Source of the DNA: an uncultured Eubacterium sp.
GTDB lineage: Bacteria > Bacillota_A > Clostridia > Lachnospirales > Lachnospiraceae
Length of the DNA: 43,624 nucleotides
NCBI GenBank assembly: GCA_948468465.1
Contig: CAOKJJ010000018.1
Location: 1 to 43,624, forward strand
Reading direction: 5' to 3'
Shown here: positions 33,545-43,624 of the stretch, in pieces
Layout: every line of letters starts with the position of its first letter
Numbering within the stretch: the first letter of the stretch is position 1
Program-made: the position numbers and the translations under genes
Notes under the pieces: generated by a model
What the model was told of the DNA's origin: nothing
Seen by the model: only the letters and a program-made list of their open reading frames with translations
Database searches by the model: none

Positions 33545-33847
33545 TTATCCCTCCATCAGCTTCTGGGCGCGTTTCACGACCGCAGCCCCGTCCATCATGC
33601 CGTAAACCGCCATATCAATCACCTCTACCGGCTTGTCAGGAAAGATTTCCTTGACAAAGCCCAGCTTATAGCGAACCTGCGGTCCTAAAAAAATCACATC
33701 CGCATCCGCCCCATGAGTCTTGGCCGTATCCACTGCAAAGGCGGCAATGGAGCACTCAAACCCCATGCTTTCAGCCGCCGCGTTCATTTTTGCCACCAGT
33801 GCACTGGTAGACATCCCCTGGTTGCATAATAAAATAATCTTTTTCAT
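33545..33847 (-). CDS. PTS lactose/cellobiose-type IIB component
   Basis: This 100-residue protein is a complete stand-alone IIB. The active Cys is C8 in IILLCNQGMSTSALV, the P-loop-like phosphate site of the family, and the rest (DADVIFLGPQVRYKLGFVKE) fits. It accepts phosphate from the IIA protein and gives it to the incoming sugar on a IIC permease. It starts 1 nt after the GH1 stop and is coupled to it. Confidence 0.95.
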   Translation of the reverse strand: MKKIILLCNQGMSTSALVAKMNAAAESMGFECSIAAFAVDTAKTHGADADVIFLGPQVRYKLGFVKEIFPDKPVEVIDMAVYGMMDGAAVVKRAQKLMEG

Positions 33848-33848
33848 C

Positions 33849-35279
<1,431 letters not shown>

Positions 35280-35327
35280 TCACCTCTCTTGGCATTACTA
35301 TAATGCAGCACGGAACACAGTTCAACG

Positions 35328-36926
35328 TCAGAAAATGGCGGATTGGCCGTCAGAATTGTTACATTCCTCTTCCCATTTGATTCGGTCATAGCGTTTGAAA
35401 AACGGGTAATACAAAATGATATCCGCCAAAAGCAGCACAGCGCATAGAAGCAATCCCCGCAGGCTCCCACAGGTCAGCATGGATGCAATCCCCACAAGAT
35501 AATACACATTGATTTCAGCTCCCGTAGGCGGCGGTACCAAAGGAATGAACTCCATACTCAAATAGCAGATCCCCAAATTGACCAAGGGAGCCAGCACAAA
35601 TGGAATTCCAAGCAAGGGATTGAACACCACTGGGGCCCCAAAAATCAAAGGCTCATTGATATTAAAAATAATCATTGGAAAGCACAGCCTGCCTAAACTT
35701 TTAAGAGTCCTGCTCCTTGCCTTTGCAAGTATTAAAAGCTCCAGCGCCAGGGTTGCGCCGCACCCTCCCAAAAAGACAAACGGAACAAGCAGCCAGGCCG
35801 GATATGGAGCAGGCACCCCTTTCGCAAAGGCATTCAGATTAGCATACATCATCATTGTATGAAAAGGCACTATCACGGCATACATCGTCATAGGCCCGTG
35901 AATGCCTATTACGTACAAAAGTGAAGAGAAAAAGACAAAGATCGCATAACCCAGGTATCCATCCGATATCAGGGGCAGTACTGCATTCATCGCTGCCTTG
36001 CACAGTTCAAAGGCATTTGTCCCAGCACCCAAAAGCAGTATCCGAAAAAGCATCATGGCACTCAATACCCCAACCGTACCTGCAGTCCGCAAAAACATGA
36101 CCGAAAGATGATATCTGCCAAGCAGCGCAGCCATGCGCAGATAAAGACCGACTGTGAAAATCGCAGTCACAAGGGCGATCAGAATCCCGGAGCTGCTCAG
36201 ACATTCCAGGGGTATGCTGATCTTTTGCGGAACATATTCCACCGCTCCATAGGTAATCTGAATCGGCAGCAGCAATACAAAAGCACAGACTGACAGCAGT
36301 CCCATAAACAGGCGCTCCGATTCCTCCACATCATAAAACTGGCTGCCAATTAAAAAACATAAAAACAAGGCCGCCATATTGGAAATCGTTTCAACAGGAA
36401 TGGAAAACAGTACATCAAGTCCGCTGCTTGTCAAAAATCTGTCATACCAGTCTCCCAAAGGCAGTGACAGAAGCAGTCCAAAAATCGACTGTCCGATCAT
36501 CATTCCTCCCAGCATAGCAGTACATTTCAAAATGCGTTCTATTGTACGGCTGTGCACAAACTTCTCCATAAACAGCAGCACAAAGCCGCAAGTCCCTCCG
36601 CCCTCTTTCCCTTGTGTCATGGATTGCCCCATCAGTTTTTTTGTATAGCGCAAAATTTCCTTTTCGTCCATCCGGGAATACATATCCTCTGGAATCTGCC
36701 TGGAAGCACACTGATATTCCCGCAAAATGTCCGCCCTCCGCCTTTCGTCCAGCACCAGCTGCGGCGCAAACAGGATAAGATCTATCCCCTCCTTTGCCGG
36801 AAAAAGAAAAGCTTCACTAAGCGATTCAAATGAATATTCCTGGTTTTGCTCCTGTAAGGCATTCAGCCGCCTGACCAGAATTTTACTCGTAATGCCGCCG
36901 CTGCAGCAAATAAGAATCCTCTTCAT
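35328..36926 (-). CDS. PTS lactose/cellobiose-type IIB-IIC fusion permease
   Basis: The 532-residue protein begins with a IIB domain (about 1-95; MKRILICCSGGITSKILVRR with adjacent C7 and C8 as candidate phosphocysteine) joined by a short charged linker to a IIC permease (about 115-520) with some ten membrane helices. The IIC signature is FNINEPLIFGAPVVFNPLLG. It is a second permease in the operon besides the IIC at 38889-40184, so the locus could import two beta-glucosides or one is specialised. Its ATG at 36926 overlaps the stop of the PRD regulator by 4 bp. Confidence 0.88.
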   Translation of the reverse strand: MKRILICCSGGITSKILVRRLNALQEQNQEYSFESLSEAFLFPAKEGIDLILFAPQLVLDERRRADILREYQCASRQIPEDMYSRMDEKEILRYTKKLMGQSMTQGKEGGGTCGFVLLFMEKFVHSRTIERILKCTAMLGGMMIGQSIFGLLLSLPLGDWYDRFLTSSGLDVLFSIPVETISNMAALFLCFLIGSQFYDVEESERLFMGLLSVCAFVLLLPIQITYGAVEYVPQKISIPLECLSSSGILIALVTAIFTVGLYLRMAALLGRYHLSVMFLRTAGTVGVLSAMMLFRILLLGAGTNAFELCKAAMNAVLPLISDGYLGYAIFVFFSSLLYVIGIHGPMTMYAVIVPFHTMMMYANLNAFAKGVPAPYPAWLLVPFVFLGGCGATLALELLILAKARSRTLKSLGRLCFPMIIFNINEPLIFGAPVVFNPLLGIPFVLAPLVNLGICYLSMEFIPLVPPPTGAEINVYYLVGIASMLTCGSLRGLLLCAVLLLADIILYYPFFKRYDRIKWEEECNNSDGQSAIF

Positions 36927-38803
36927 AACAACGCCTTTACATCTTCGTAGCACTCAGCCCGTCCTAACCGCTTGAGCCATGCCTCATCGGCAGCCAGCTC
37001 CGTTAAGGCTTCGTTCAGACGCTCGGTCTCCTGCCGGTTCCCAAGGCCGTAGGAAATGAGAAATACATATTTCACCGGCTTGCGATACCAGATAATGGGC
37101 TTTTTCAAAACCGCTATGGCAAGGCAGGAATCTTTTGTACATATTTTCGCCGGATGAGGGATAGCTGCCATTCCGCCGATCTCCGTAGCAGACGCCTGCT
37201 CACGTTTCCATACCAGCTCCAAAAAATCCTCCGGAAGGGGAACCGTCTCTTTTAAGGCACTGCAAAGCAGTTCGATCATCTCTTTTCGATCCGCAGCCTT
37301 TACCTGCAGAAAAACTCTTTCAGGACTTAAGTACTCTGCCAGATTCTTTTGCTCCTTATCGGCATCCTGGGTATTCTGTTTCGGCAAAGCTGCCAGGGGA
37401 TTTTCCACGTAAATAATCTGGCAGGGAACCTCCATTGTTATGGGTACCATGCTGAATATATAATCCACATCGGAAAGATCCATCTGGCTCAGTTGTTCCA
37501 TGCTCAGCATGAGAACCTCTTTTTCGGATAAACGAAACTGCTCCATAACTTTATGCTTCAGCAGACGAGAGGTCCCAAGCCCGGAGCTGCACACCACCAC
37601 TACACGCACATTCCGGGATTTTTTCAGATGGTCAATCGCAACGGCATAGTGCATGGCAAGATAGCCTTTCTCCTCCTCCGTAACCTTACAGCCAAGCTCC
37701 GCGCCAATGACGCCGGCCGCAATAACGGCACATTCATAACCCAGAGGCAGCTTGCGCTTTATATCATACAGTACCGGATTTTCCATCCTTAGGCCATACC
37801 TGACCCGTGTAAGCATGGGAAGCATATGAAGGGAAAGGGCGGCAAAATGCTCCACATCTGACCGAAAATCCATCCCCATCTCTTCAAGAATCGCATGGTT
37901 GATCTTCATCATCAGTGCCTCCATCTCGCCGGTAATCAGATGATTCTTGCCATCCTCCATAAAAAACCGTTTCCCCTTAAGGTGGATTTGAATATAATCA
38001 ATCTCCGCCGCGGGAAATTCAACCTGATACCGCTTCTCGATTTTTTCTGCAATCTCTCTGGCAATGCGTCCCTCCGGCGATTCGCTAACGGGCAGCGCAC
38101 TTGCGTCCTGAACCAGATGAGAGGTACGAATCCGCATGACTGCCACCGCCAGATGCACAATGAGATTCCTTTGGCTGGCTTCCGCAATCTGATACTCCTC
38201 ACTGCCAATGCAGCTTTCTACAATTTCCTTCAGTTCCTCATACACAAGGTCTGCATCCGCTGCTATTTTCGCCCAAAATTGATCCATCATGCTGTTTTTA
38301 GAAGGCAGACAGCACTGAACCAGGCAAAGACGCCTGTCCCGCTCATTTCCCTCCAGCCTGATTCCATAGAAGGGTTTGGATACCAGACTTAGGTGGTACC
38401 GGTCAAAAGTTGCCTTTGCCTCCTTAAACAGACGATCTGCTGTAGATCGGCTGATCCACAGTTCATCCGCAATATCATCCAGCTTCTGATAATCATCTGC
38501 CAGCAGCAGCGCGCGCATAAGCTGTGCCGATTTATCCTGAGGATGACCTGTCTGCCTGAGCATTTCCCGCAGCTCTGCCTCATGCTCCCTGGGCATCTCC
38601 AGATAATAACCCTTGTGGGTCTTTGATTTTATCTGAATACCGTACCGGCCCAGCATCTTTTTATTTCTATATATATCCTCACGCACCGTCCGCGCACTGC
38701 TGCCAAGCCGATAAGCCAGCTCATCGCTGGTGAGATACTCCCTGCTTTCCAAGAGCAGAAGCAAAATCTGTCTCATACGGTTTTCTAAATAAAGCTCCTC
38801 CAT
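36923..38803 (-). CDS. BglG/LicR-type PRD transcriptional regulator with PTS-like domains
   Basis: The protein has about 626 residues with two N-terminal helix-turn-helix/Mga-like domains (YLTSDELAYRLGSSARTVRE, LWISRSTADRLFKEAKATF), two PRD domains (about 175-390; conserved His in VHLAVAVMRI and LHMLPMLTRV), a IIB-like domain (VVVCSSGLGTSRLLKHKV) and a C-terminal IIA-like domain (VWKREQASATEIGGMAAIPH). This is the LicR/MtlR-type layout: a DNA-binding activator whose PRDs are phosphorylated by HPr and PTS enzymes according to sugar supply. It therefore probably controls its own operon. GGGAGAG favours the ATG at 38803; an ATG at 38818 is an alternative. Confidence 0.9.
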   Translation of the reverse strand: MEELYLENRMRQILLLLLESREYLTSDELAYRLGSSARTVREDIYRNKKMLGRYGIQIKSKTHKGYYLEMPREHEAELREMLRQTGHPQDKSAQLMRALLLADDYQKLDDIADELWISRSTADRLFKEAKATFDRYHLSLVSKPFYGIRLEGNERDRRLCLVQCCLPSKNSMMDQFWAKIAADADLVYEELKEIVESCIGSEEYQIAEASQRNLIVHLAVAVMRIRTSHLVQDASALPVSESPEGRIAREIAEKIEKRYQVEFPAAEIDYIQIHLKGKRFFMEDGKNHLITGEMEALMMKINHAILEEMGMDFRSDVEHFAALSLHMLPMLTRVRYGLRMENPVLYDIKRKLPLGYECAVIAAGVIGAELGCKVTEEEKGYLAMHYAVAIDHLKKSRNVRVVVVCSSGLGTSRLLKHKVMEQFRLSEKEVLMLSMEQLSQMDLSDVDYIFSMVPITMEVPCQIIYVENPLAALPKQNTQDADKEQKNLAEYLSPERVFLQVKAADRKEMIELLCSALKETVPLPEDFLELVWKREQASATEIGGMAAIPHPAKICTKDSCLAIAVLKKPIIWYRKPVKYVFLISYGLGNRQETERLNEALTELAADEAWLKRLGRAECYEDVKALL

Positions 38804-38880
38804 CCTAATCTCTCCCATTTCACAACCCTATGCTTTTCTCTTAAGTTTTCTCCACAGCACAATTTTTAAATATCACGGAA

Positions 38881-38905
38881 AGGAAACGTCAGTTTGACGT
38901 TTCCT
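38881..38905 (-). terminator. Hairpin at the end of the IIC gene
   Basis: A perfect 11-bp stem AGGAAACGTCA/TGACGTTTCCT (38881-38891 and 38895-38905) with a 3-nt loop includes the IIC stop codon (38889-38891). On the minus strand a short T-rich stretch follows, so it may partly terminate or stabilise the IIC message before the regulator gene. Confidence 0.65.
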
Positions 38906-40184
38906 CAGCCAGCTTAGAAGAATCATATTTTATAAAGAAAGGATACCAGATTACCAGGTCCACCGCAAGCAGAACCAGCGTCCACACAAACCCTGTCCAG
39001 TGCGCGTTATTCATGGCCCCGAAAACACCAATCGGCAGATAGCAGCTCAGCTGAACGCCGGTAGGCGCCGCCACAAGTCCAATTTTCATTACCATATAAG
39101 ATAAAAACAGGTTCACCATAGGACAGGCCACAAACGGAACCGCCAGTATAGGATTGAGAATCATCGGCGTGCCAAAGATCAAAGGCTCATTAATCTCAAA
39201 CAGTGAAGTTGGCATTGCAATCTTTCCAAGCGTCTTTAAATGCTGGCTTTTTGCTCTTGTCAGCATCAGAAGATTTAAAGCAAAGGTACATCCTGCGCCT
39301 CCCAGCAAAGTGTAAGGAAGGAAATTCCATTCCGGGTTTGGACAAGGAGTGCCTGCCGAAAAAGCTGAAAGGTTTTCGGTCACCATTGCCATATAAATCG
39401 GTGCCATACCGCTATAAACAACCATACTTCCATGGATTCCAAACGTCCACAAAACCACAGCTACCAACGTATAAATTACAAACCCCCAGAAGCCTCCTGC
39501 AACCTTTGTAAGCGGTGCCTGCAAAACGGAGTAAATCAGATCCTGCGCCGTATGGAACGGTGTCTGCTGCAGGACAACGCGGACAACGATGAACAGAATA
39601 AAGACAACGGTTGCGGGTATCATCGTCGCAAACATATTGGTAACATTGCTTGGCACCGAAGCCGGCATACGAATGCGGAAATTTTTATCCAGACACCAGA
39701 CATAAATCCGTGCCGCCCCGATTCCCACGATCATTGACAAAAAGATGCCGGTCGCTCCAAAGGAACCGATAGGAAGCACGCCGGATACCATACCGGTCAC
39801 TGTTGCCCCTGCCTCGTCTGTCAGTGTGGCAGACATCTCAAATGGAGTCAGTATCAGAAAAGCACCCAAGGAAATCATCGCACCGGAAAACGCATTCTTA
39901 TCATAAGATTTCGCGGTAAAATATCCAAAGGACAGCACCAGATAAAGGGAAATCAAATCACTGGTAATCATAATAGGAAAGTTCAAAATGTCAAACAGAC
40001 CCGTACTCATAAGAAAGTTTGTATACCAGTCCCCCAAAGGCAGAGAGCGGATCATGGCAAACAGCGATCCTCCGATCGTCAGCGCGGCCACCCCCATAAA
40101 ACCATTCATCAAAATTTTGATAATGCGGCTGTTTGTAAATTTGTCGATAAACGGCATTACTTTTTCGTTTATAAAGTCACCCAT
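38889..40184 (-). CDS. PTS lactose/cellobiose-type IIC permease
   Basis: This 431-residue membrane permease is complete (MGDFINEKVMPFIDKFTNSR ... YPFFIKYDSSKLAEETSN) with about ten helices and the IIC signature FEINEPLIFGTPMILNPILA. It transports and phosphorylates a beta-glucoside together with separate IIA and IIB proteins, which the operon supplies at its far end. It is the first gene of the operon. The frame is open upstream to 40403, but AAGGAGG lies 7 nt from the ATG at 40184, which also begins the family N-terminus. Its leader coincides with the 43-bp repeat block. Confidence 0.95.
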   Translation of the reverse strand: MGDFINEKVMPFIDKFTNSRIIKILMNGFMGVAALTIGGSLFAMIRSLPLGDWYTNFLMSTGLFDILNFPIMITSDLISLYLVLSFGYFTAKSYDKNAFSGAMISLGAFLILTPFEMSATLTDEAGATVTGMVSGVLPIGSFGATGIFLSMIVGIGAARIYVWCLDKNFRIRMPASVPSNVTNMFATMIPATVVFILFIVVRVVLQQTPFHTAQDLIYSVLQAPLTKVAGGFWGFVIYTLVAVVLWTFGIHGSMVVYSGMAPIYMAMVTENLSAFSAGTPCPNPEWNFLPYTLLGGAGCTFALNLLMLTRAKSQHLKTLGKIAMPTSLFEINEPLIFGTPMILNPILAVPFVACPMVNLFLSYMVMKIGLVAAPTGVQLSCYLPIGVFGAMNNAHWTGFVWTLVLLAVDLVIWYPFFIKYDSSKLAEETSN

Positions 40185-40191
40185 ACCAAAT

Positions 40192-40234
40192 CCTCCTTGT
40201 TTTTCATTTATCTGCATTATAACAAGGCCTGGCC
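40192..40234. repeat. 43-bp block shared with 29735-29777, copy 2
   Basis: This copy contains the AAGGAGG site of the IIC gene, a TATAAT-like box (minus strand) and the same ...GQALL-stop reading frame end as the copy at 29735-29777; 40 of 43 positions agree. The truncated ABC transporter gene ends in it. Confidence 0.85.
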
Positions 40235-40920
40235 AAAACGTGTATCTCTGCTTTTGCCACAATTGCTGTACAGTTTGTGACATTTTTGGTGTCCAAAAAC
40301 TCATTCCCCCAATATGCAGAAAATGAAAATCGCAGAGCTGATAAAGAAATTGCCATAATATTTTCAATATCAACGTCCAGCGGCACATCATCCAGTGTAC
40401 CATATTCCTTTACGCATGATTGATAGATCCGCAAGGCTTCCGCCAGCTTCTCCGGCGTAACATCACCTGCTGTTTTTGCATAATAATCTCTCTTAAACTT
40501 AATTGCAGACAAACCATCTAACTCAATGACTTCTCCATTTTCTCCCGGACGGTTAATAGATTCAAAACTAATCGGCAGATATGCCGCTATCACAGACATC
40601 AAAATAGCAGCAGCAATCAATACCAAAGTACGGCGTGACATTATAATTCGTTTCACTTCTAAACGAAATATGCGCATATTATTTTCCCTCCCCTTCCAAA
40701 CTTTCCCTTCAATCTCTTTGACAAGTTCATCTGTTGTTCCCACATCCACAATTTTTCCTGCCTTCATAATGGCATTTCTTGTTGCAATATACTCAATGTC
40801 AGAAACAATATGGGTAGAAATCAATACAATCCTGTCATGCGAAAATTCCGAAATAAAGTTACGGAAACGTACCCTCTCTCCGGGATCAAGCCCTGCTGTC
40901 GGTTCGTCCATAAAGTGTAG
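40204..40920 (-). pseudogene. Truncated ABC transporter: ATP-binding protein end joined to permease start
   Basis: The minus-strand frame begins abruptly at Walker B (LHFMDEPTAGLDPGERVRFR), lacking the P-loop and signature motif, and runs through the D/H-loop region (RIVLISTHIVSDIEYIATRN) of an ABC ATPase. It then continues in frame into MRIFRLEVKRIIMSRRTLVL, the start of a membrane permease that should be a separate gene (GGGGAGGG site just before). The permease breaks off after its first membrane helix and external loop and ends in unrelated sequence in the 43-bp repeat. Neither half can work. The 5' break is next to the MITE-like element at 40942. Confidence 0.85.
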
Positions 40921-40941
40921 CCCCGCCCCCGCAACTCTCTA

Positions 40942-41137
40942 AAATGGCAGTTTGAACGGTATGTAAAACTGTGTTTTGTGTTTAATTCATTTCCCAGATT
41001 GCATATGTCTTAAGCAATAAACACCAATGTCTATGTTGAAAGAGAAAGAATAAAGCTATGTTCTTTCTCCTAATCAAGAACATAGCTTCAAACTTTTAGT
41101 TTCTTTAATACTACTTTAATTGGTCAAACTGCCATTT
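40942..41137. mobile_element. MITE-like element, 196 bp, no coding capacity
   Basis: Perfect 14-bp terminal inverted repeats (AAATGGCAGTTTGA at 40942-40955, TCAAACTGCCATTT at 41124-41137) enclose an AT-rich interior with a 13-bp perfect hairpin (41053-41065 and 41076-41088). There is no ORF of note. It separates two truncated genes, which fits insertion followed by deletion. No clear target duplication was seen. Confidence 0.6.
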
Positions 41138-41460
41138 ACTCCGTTTATTATCATTTCATATGGTTCCGCACGTACTGCAAATTCGTTTCCGTGAAAATCT
41201 TGAAGCATTTTATAACATTTTATTCCCTTCTCTTGGCAAATCCTATATAATTCCTTTTCATTTTCCTTTGCTATTTTGGCGCCCATATATAAGGCTACCG
41301 GTTTTAGACATAAAATATTTCCATATGGCCTATATTCTCCATTAAAGTGTGGTGTAAATAATCTCCATTCATTCTCATATTCCCAGTCTATTGATTTTGT
41401 AAGCAATCAGCAAATTCTTTCCTATCTACCATGCTTTACAAATCCCCCTTTATCTGTTTT
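41116..41460 (-). pseudogene. Remnant of a DUF2971 family gene
   Basis: The minus-strand translation TKSIDWEYENEWRLFTPHFN and LKPVALYMGAKIAKENEKEL is the C-terminal signature of DUF2971 proteins (WeYEkEWR, then ..vylG..i.). A stop (41407-41409) precedes it, while KEFADCLQNQ in another frame just upstream shows a frameshift; the N-terminal 150 or so residues are missing. The C-terminus runs into the terminal repeat of the MITE-like element, so the last residues may not be original. Confidence 0.65.
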
Positions 41461-41677
41461 GCCAAATGCTCTAACAAATATATCACAGTCAGACGATGAA
41501 TTCAATTTTTAAACCAAATTTTCTACATACATAACCCAATCAACAGTCATCAAAAAAAGCATGACCACCGCCATGCCTTTTTCCTTCACAGATATGTCGT
41601 CTCACTTTCCTGCCTGCGGCCTATTCTCCCAGGCTATGTACCATCTCTCCTTCCTGCCCTACATGAATTTTTTCAAC

Positions 41678-42508
41678 GTACATGAAGGATATGCAGACAG
41701 CGGAGAAGATAAAAAAAGGAAGGAGCTTAAAAATGTGGTTTATTTTGGAGGGCTTTACCGGGGAAAAGACAACGAAAAGCTATGGAAAGAGGTAAAAGAG
41801 TATATAGAAAAACAATATGATACGGAAGCGGTCGAAAAGATTTATTTCCAGTCCGATGGCGGGGGATGGATGAAAAAAGGGATCGAAACGCTGGGTGCAG
41901 AATTTGTGCTGGATGAATTCCATATCCAAAAGTATATAAGAAGGATGGCGCGACTGGCAGACAGCAGCACAGGGGAAAGCAGGGAGGAGACAGAGAAAAA
42001 ACTGCAGGAATGGATAGAAAAGGGGAACAGGAAAAAACTACAGGAATGGACGGAGCAGGCATGCGCAGCGCTAAAAGAAAAAGATGGAAAGAAGCTTATG
42101 GAAAGCTGGAATTACATAAAAAACAACTGGAAAGGTGTCCGCAAACGGATAAAAAAAGAGGAAGGCATAATGGGAAGCAGTACGGAAGGACACATCAGCC
42201 ATGTGCTGTCTGCAAGGATGAGTTCACGGCCGATGGGATGGTGCAGACAGGGCGCCGACAGCCTGGCGCATATAAGAATTTACTGGAAAAATGACGGGGA
42301 CATGCTGGAGCTGGTAAAACAGCAGAAAGAGAAAGAACCAGAAAGAACAGGGGAAGGTGAAAAATATTTCAGTGCAGGCGAAATCCTGTCATGGGAAAAG
42401 AAACACAGCAAAACAAATGGAAAATATATAGAAGCATTGCAGGCAAACATAAGCCGCCAAATTTCAGGAAAAATCCTCTTTAATAATGTGATTGCCAGCA
42501 TATGTTAA
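41678..42508 (+). mobile_element. ISLre2-family transposase, 5'-truncated
   Basis: From about 41678 the frame matches ISLre2 transposases: VHEGYADSGEDKKRKELKNV, IYFQSDGGGWMKKG (catalytic Asp), FVLDEFHIQKYIRRMARLAD (second Asp) and SSTEGHISHVLSARMSSRPM (Glu). The N-terminal third, about 170-200 residues including the DNA-binding part, is missing; the 40 codons before 41678 are unrelated, so the open frame from 41561 is accidental. The C-terminal part after GWCRQGADSLAHIRIYWKND is present. The element cannot move by itself. Confidence 0.85.
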
Positions 42509-42590
42509 CAAAATAGATTCGAAATTAAGGGAATAGTCTGCTTATTCAAACCACCAAGTAAAGTTACACTATCCTTTTTACTCTTAAGTA

Positions 42591-42619
42591 TTGTAAATAC
42601 AAGTATTTTTTTGTATAAT
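42591..42619 (+). promoter_or_regulatory. Predicted sigma-A promoter of the Rpn-type pseudogene
   Basis: TTGTAA (42591-42596) and a consensus TATAAT (42614-42619) are 17 bp apart, about 66 nt before the GTG start. Confidence 0.65.
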
Positions 42620-42684
42620 TGAAATATGGCAAGATAGTCCATACCGTATCTCTGTCATAAATTTATAAAAGCTGGGGTGATAAG

Positions 42685-43384
42685 GTGTCGGACGATACAA
42701 AACAGCTGCAAGAAGTTAAGGCAAAGCGTACCACAAAGAATAGTGTGTTTTTAGACCTTTTCCAAGATAAACAGAATTTATTGAAACTGTATAAAACATT
42801 GCACCCAGAGGATACAGAAGCAACAGAAGACACACTGGATATTGTAACCATAGACAATGTTCTGACAGATAACTTATATAATGATTTGGGTATAATGGCA
42901 GGTAACAACAGATTACTTTTAGAGGCGCAGGCCAGCTGGACAATAAATATTTTAATCAGAATACTGTTGTATCTGGCACAAAGTTACCATGAATATTTTG
43001 AGCGAACAAACCAAAGCCTGTATAAGAGCAGGAAAGGTCTTTGATGAACAGAGAAAACTGTATGGAATGACAGAGCAGACAGTGAAAGAAACAATACGTA
43101 TTTGCAAGGACAGGAACATCTTAAAAGAATATCTGATGCGCAGGGAAGTGGAGGTAATAACGATTATGATGAGTTTGTTTGATGATGAGCAGATAATGAA
43201 AACATATTGGAAGGATATGGAAAACACTCTTTCTGATGAGATTGCGCATAAGAAAGACAGAGAAACAGCCGAAAGATTGATAAAAAAAGGAAAAATGTCA
43301 CTGGAAGATATTGCGGATTGTGTTCCGGCTTTGTCTTTTGATGAGTTAAAAGAAATTGAAGCTGAGGTTATGCAGTTAGCATAA
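42685..43384 (+). pseudogene. Rpn-type PD-(D/E)XK nuclease/putative transposase with internal deletion and frameshift
   Basis: The first frame (GTG at 42685, GGGGTGA site) gives the N-terminal half of the Rpn-type PD-(D/E)XK family: RTTKNSVFLDLFQDKQNLLK, VLTDNLYNDLG, LLLEAQASWTINILIRILLY and YHEYFERTNQSLYKSRK, then stops at 43042. The second half (VFDEQRKLYGMTEQTVKETI, CKDRNILKEYL...) continues in another frame from about 43036. The roughly 50-60 residues that normally lie between these two parts are missing at the junction near 43034. The product is therefore split and lacks the middle of the nuclease fold. Related full-length genes are often multicopy in gut Clostridia. Confidence 0.8.
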
Positions 43385-43418
43385 TCAGAGAAACAATTTA
43401 ATATCATAATAACAGCGT

Positions 43419-43461
43419 AAAGGCGCATGGAACAGTAAATTTTAAACCATGCGTCTTTTTT
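43419..43461 (+). terminator. Rho-independent terminator of the Rpn-type pseudogene
   Basis: A stem of about 10 bp (AGGCGCATGG at 43421-43430 with CCATGCGTCT at 43447-43456, one wobble pair) is followed by T6. It lies 37 nt after the stop codon. Confidence 0.8.
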
Positions 43462-43469
43462 GCGATCAA

Positions 43470-43514
43470 AAGGGATATCAAATCGCTGGTAATTATAATA
43501 GGAAAGTTCAAAAT
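43470..43514 (-). pseudogene. Short remnant of a PTS IIC gene
   Basis: This 45-bp stretch differs at only about 4 positions from 39945-39989 inside the IIC gene. On the minus strand it encodes ILNFPIIITSDLIS, the counterpart of ILNFPIMITSDLIS. Nothing else of the gene is recognisable on either side, so it is a scrap left by a recombination or deletion. Confidence 0.7.
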
Positions 43515-43624
43515 ATTGCATCATATTTAAAGCCTTCCTCCCTGGCGAACATTTTAATTTCCCCCTCTGATACTAGAGCGTGTTTGAAAAATCATTCCCG
43601 CGATCTGCACTCCCCACTTTGCGG

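Overview
The window looks like a chromosomal accessory region of a Gram-positive Clostridia, most likely a Lachnospiraceae gut bacterium. This rests on moderate GC with AT-rich islands, AGGAGG-type ribosome binding sites, consensus sigma-A promoters with 17-bp spacing, and family content: BlaI/BlaR1-type regulation, a GHKL/LytTR two-component pair, AAA-ATPase-like/PD-(D/E)XK proteins, an ISLre2 remnant, an Rpn-type nuclease remnant and lactose/cellobiose PTS genes. No rRNA, tRNA or CRISPR array was recognised. All family calls come from reading motifs, not from searches.

Layout. 0-12.2 kb is housekeeping and envelope functions: a 202-bp nested palindrome, endonuclease IV, a small unknown protein, a BlaI-BlaR1 type repressor/metalloprotease pair with two operators on its promoter, a chemotaxis receptor, an MFS transporter relic, a three-gene membrane operon (SPFH protein, zinc-ribbon protein, TPM protein) resembling B. 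subtilis ydjGHI without pspA, and a GHKL kinase with its LytTR regulator.

12.5-20.1 kb is defence-like: a frameshifted Schlafen/AlbA_2 ATP-binding regulator, a 1091-residue single-chain restriction-modification protein, a decayed copy of a secreted-protein gene, an AAA-ATPase-like/PD-(D/E)XK protein and a Uma2 nuclease. 20.1-26.4 kb is a sugar cassette under a divergent LacI regulator: fucose-isomerase-like protein, two-subunit transketolase and FGGY kinase. This logic fits isomerisation, phosphorylation and transketolase cleavage of an unusual sugar (D-apiose is one candidate). 26.4-28.9 kb is a large secreted Ser/Gly-linker protein, whose truncated inverted paralogue lies at 17.3-17.8 kb.

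29.1-32.7 kb holds a YefM-YoeB toxin-antitoxin pair and the most interesting locus of the window: a 114-residue helical protein followed by an NB-ARC/TPR (NLR-like) protein. Both carry a matching N-terminal Gln/Asn-rich motif (10 identities in 21 ungapped positions), the arrangement expected of an amyloid-signalling NLR/effector defence pair.

33.2-40.2 kb is a complete beta-glucoside PTS operon on the minus strand: IIC, PRD regulator, IIB-IIC fusion, GH1 6-phospho-beta-glucosidase, IIB, IIA. 40.2-43.6 kb is a gene graveyard: truncated ABC transporter, a 196-bp MITE-like element, a DUF2971 relic, a 5'-truncated ISLre2 transposase, an Rpn-type nuclease with an internal deletion, and a scrap of another IIC gene. 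Small palindromic repeats (three copies of a roughly 30-bp element) and a 43-bp block present at two loci link distant parts of the window.
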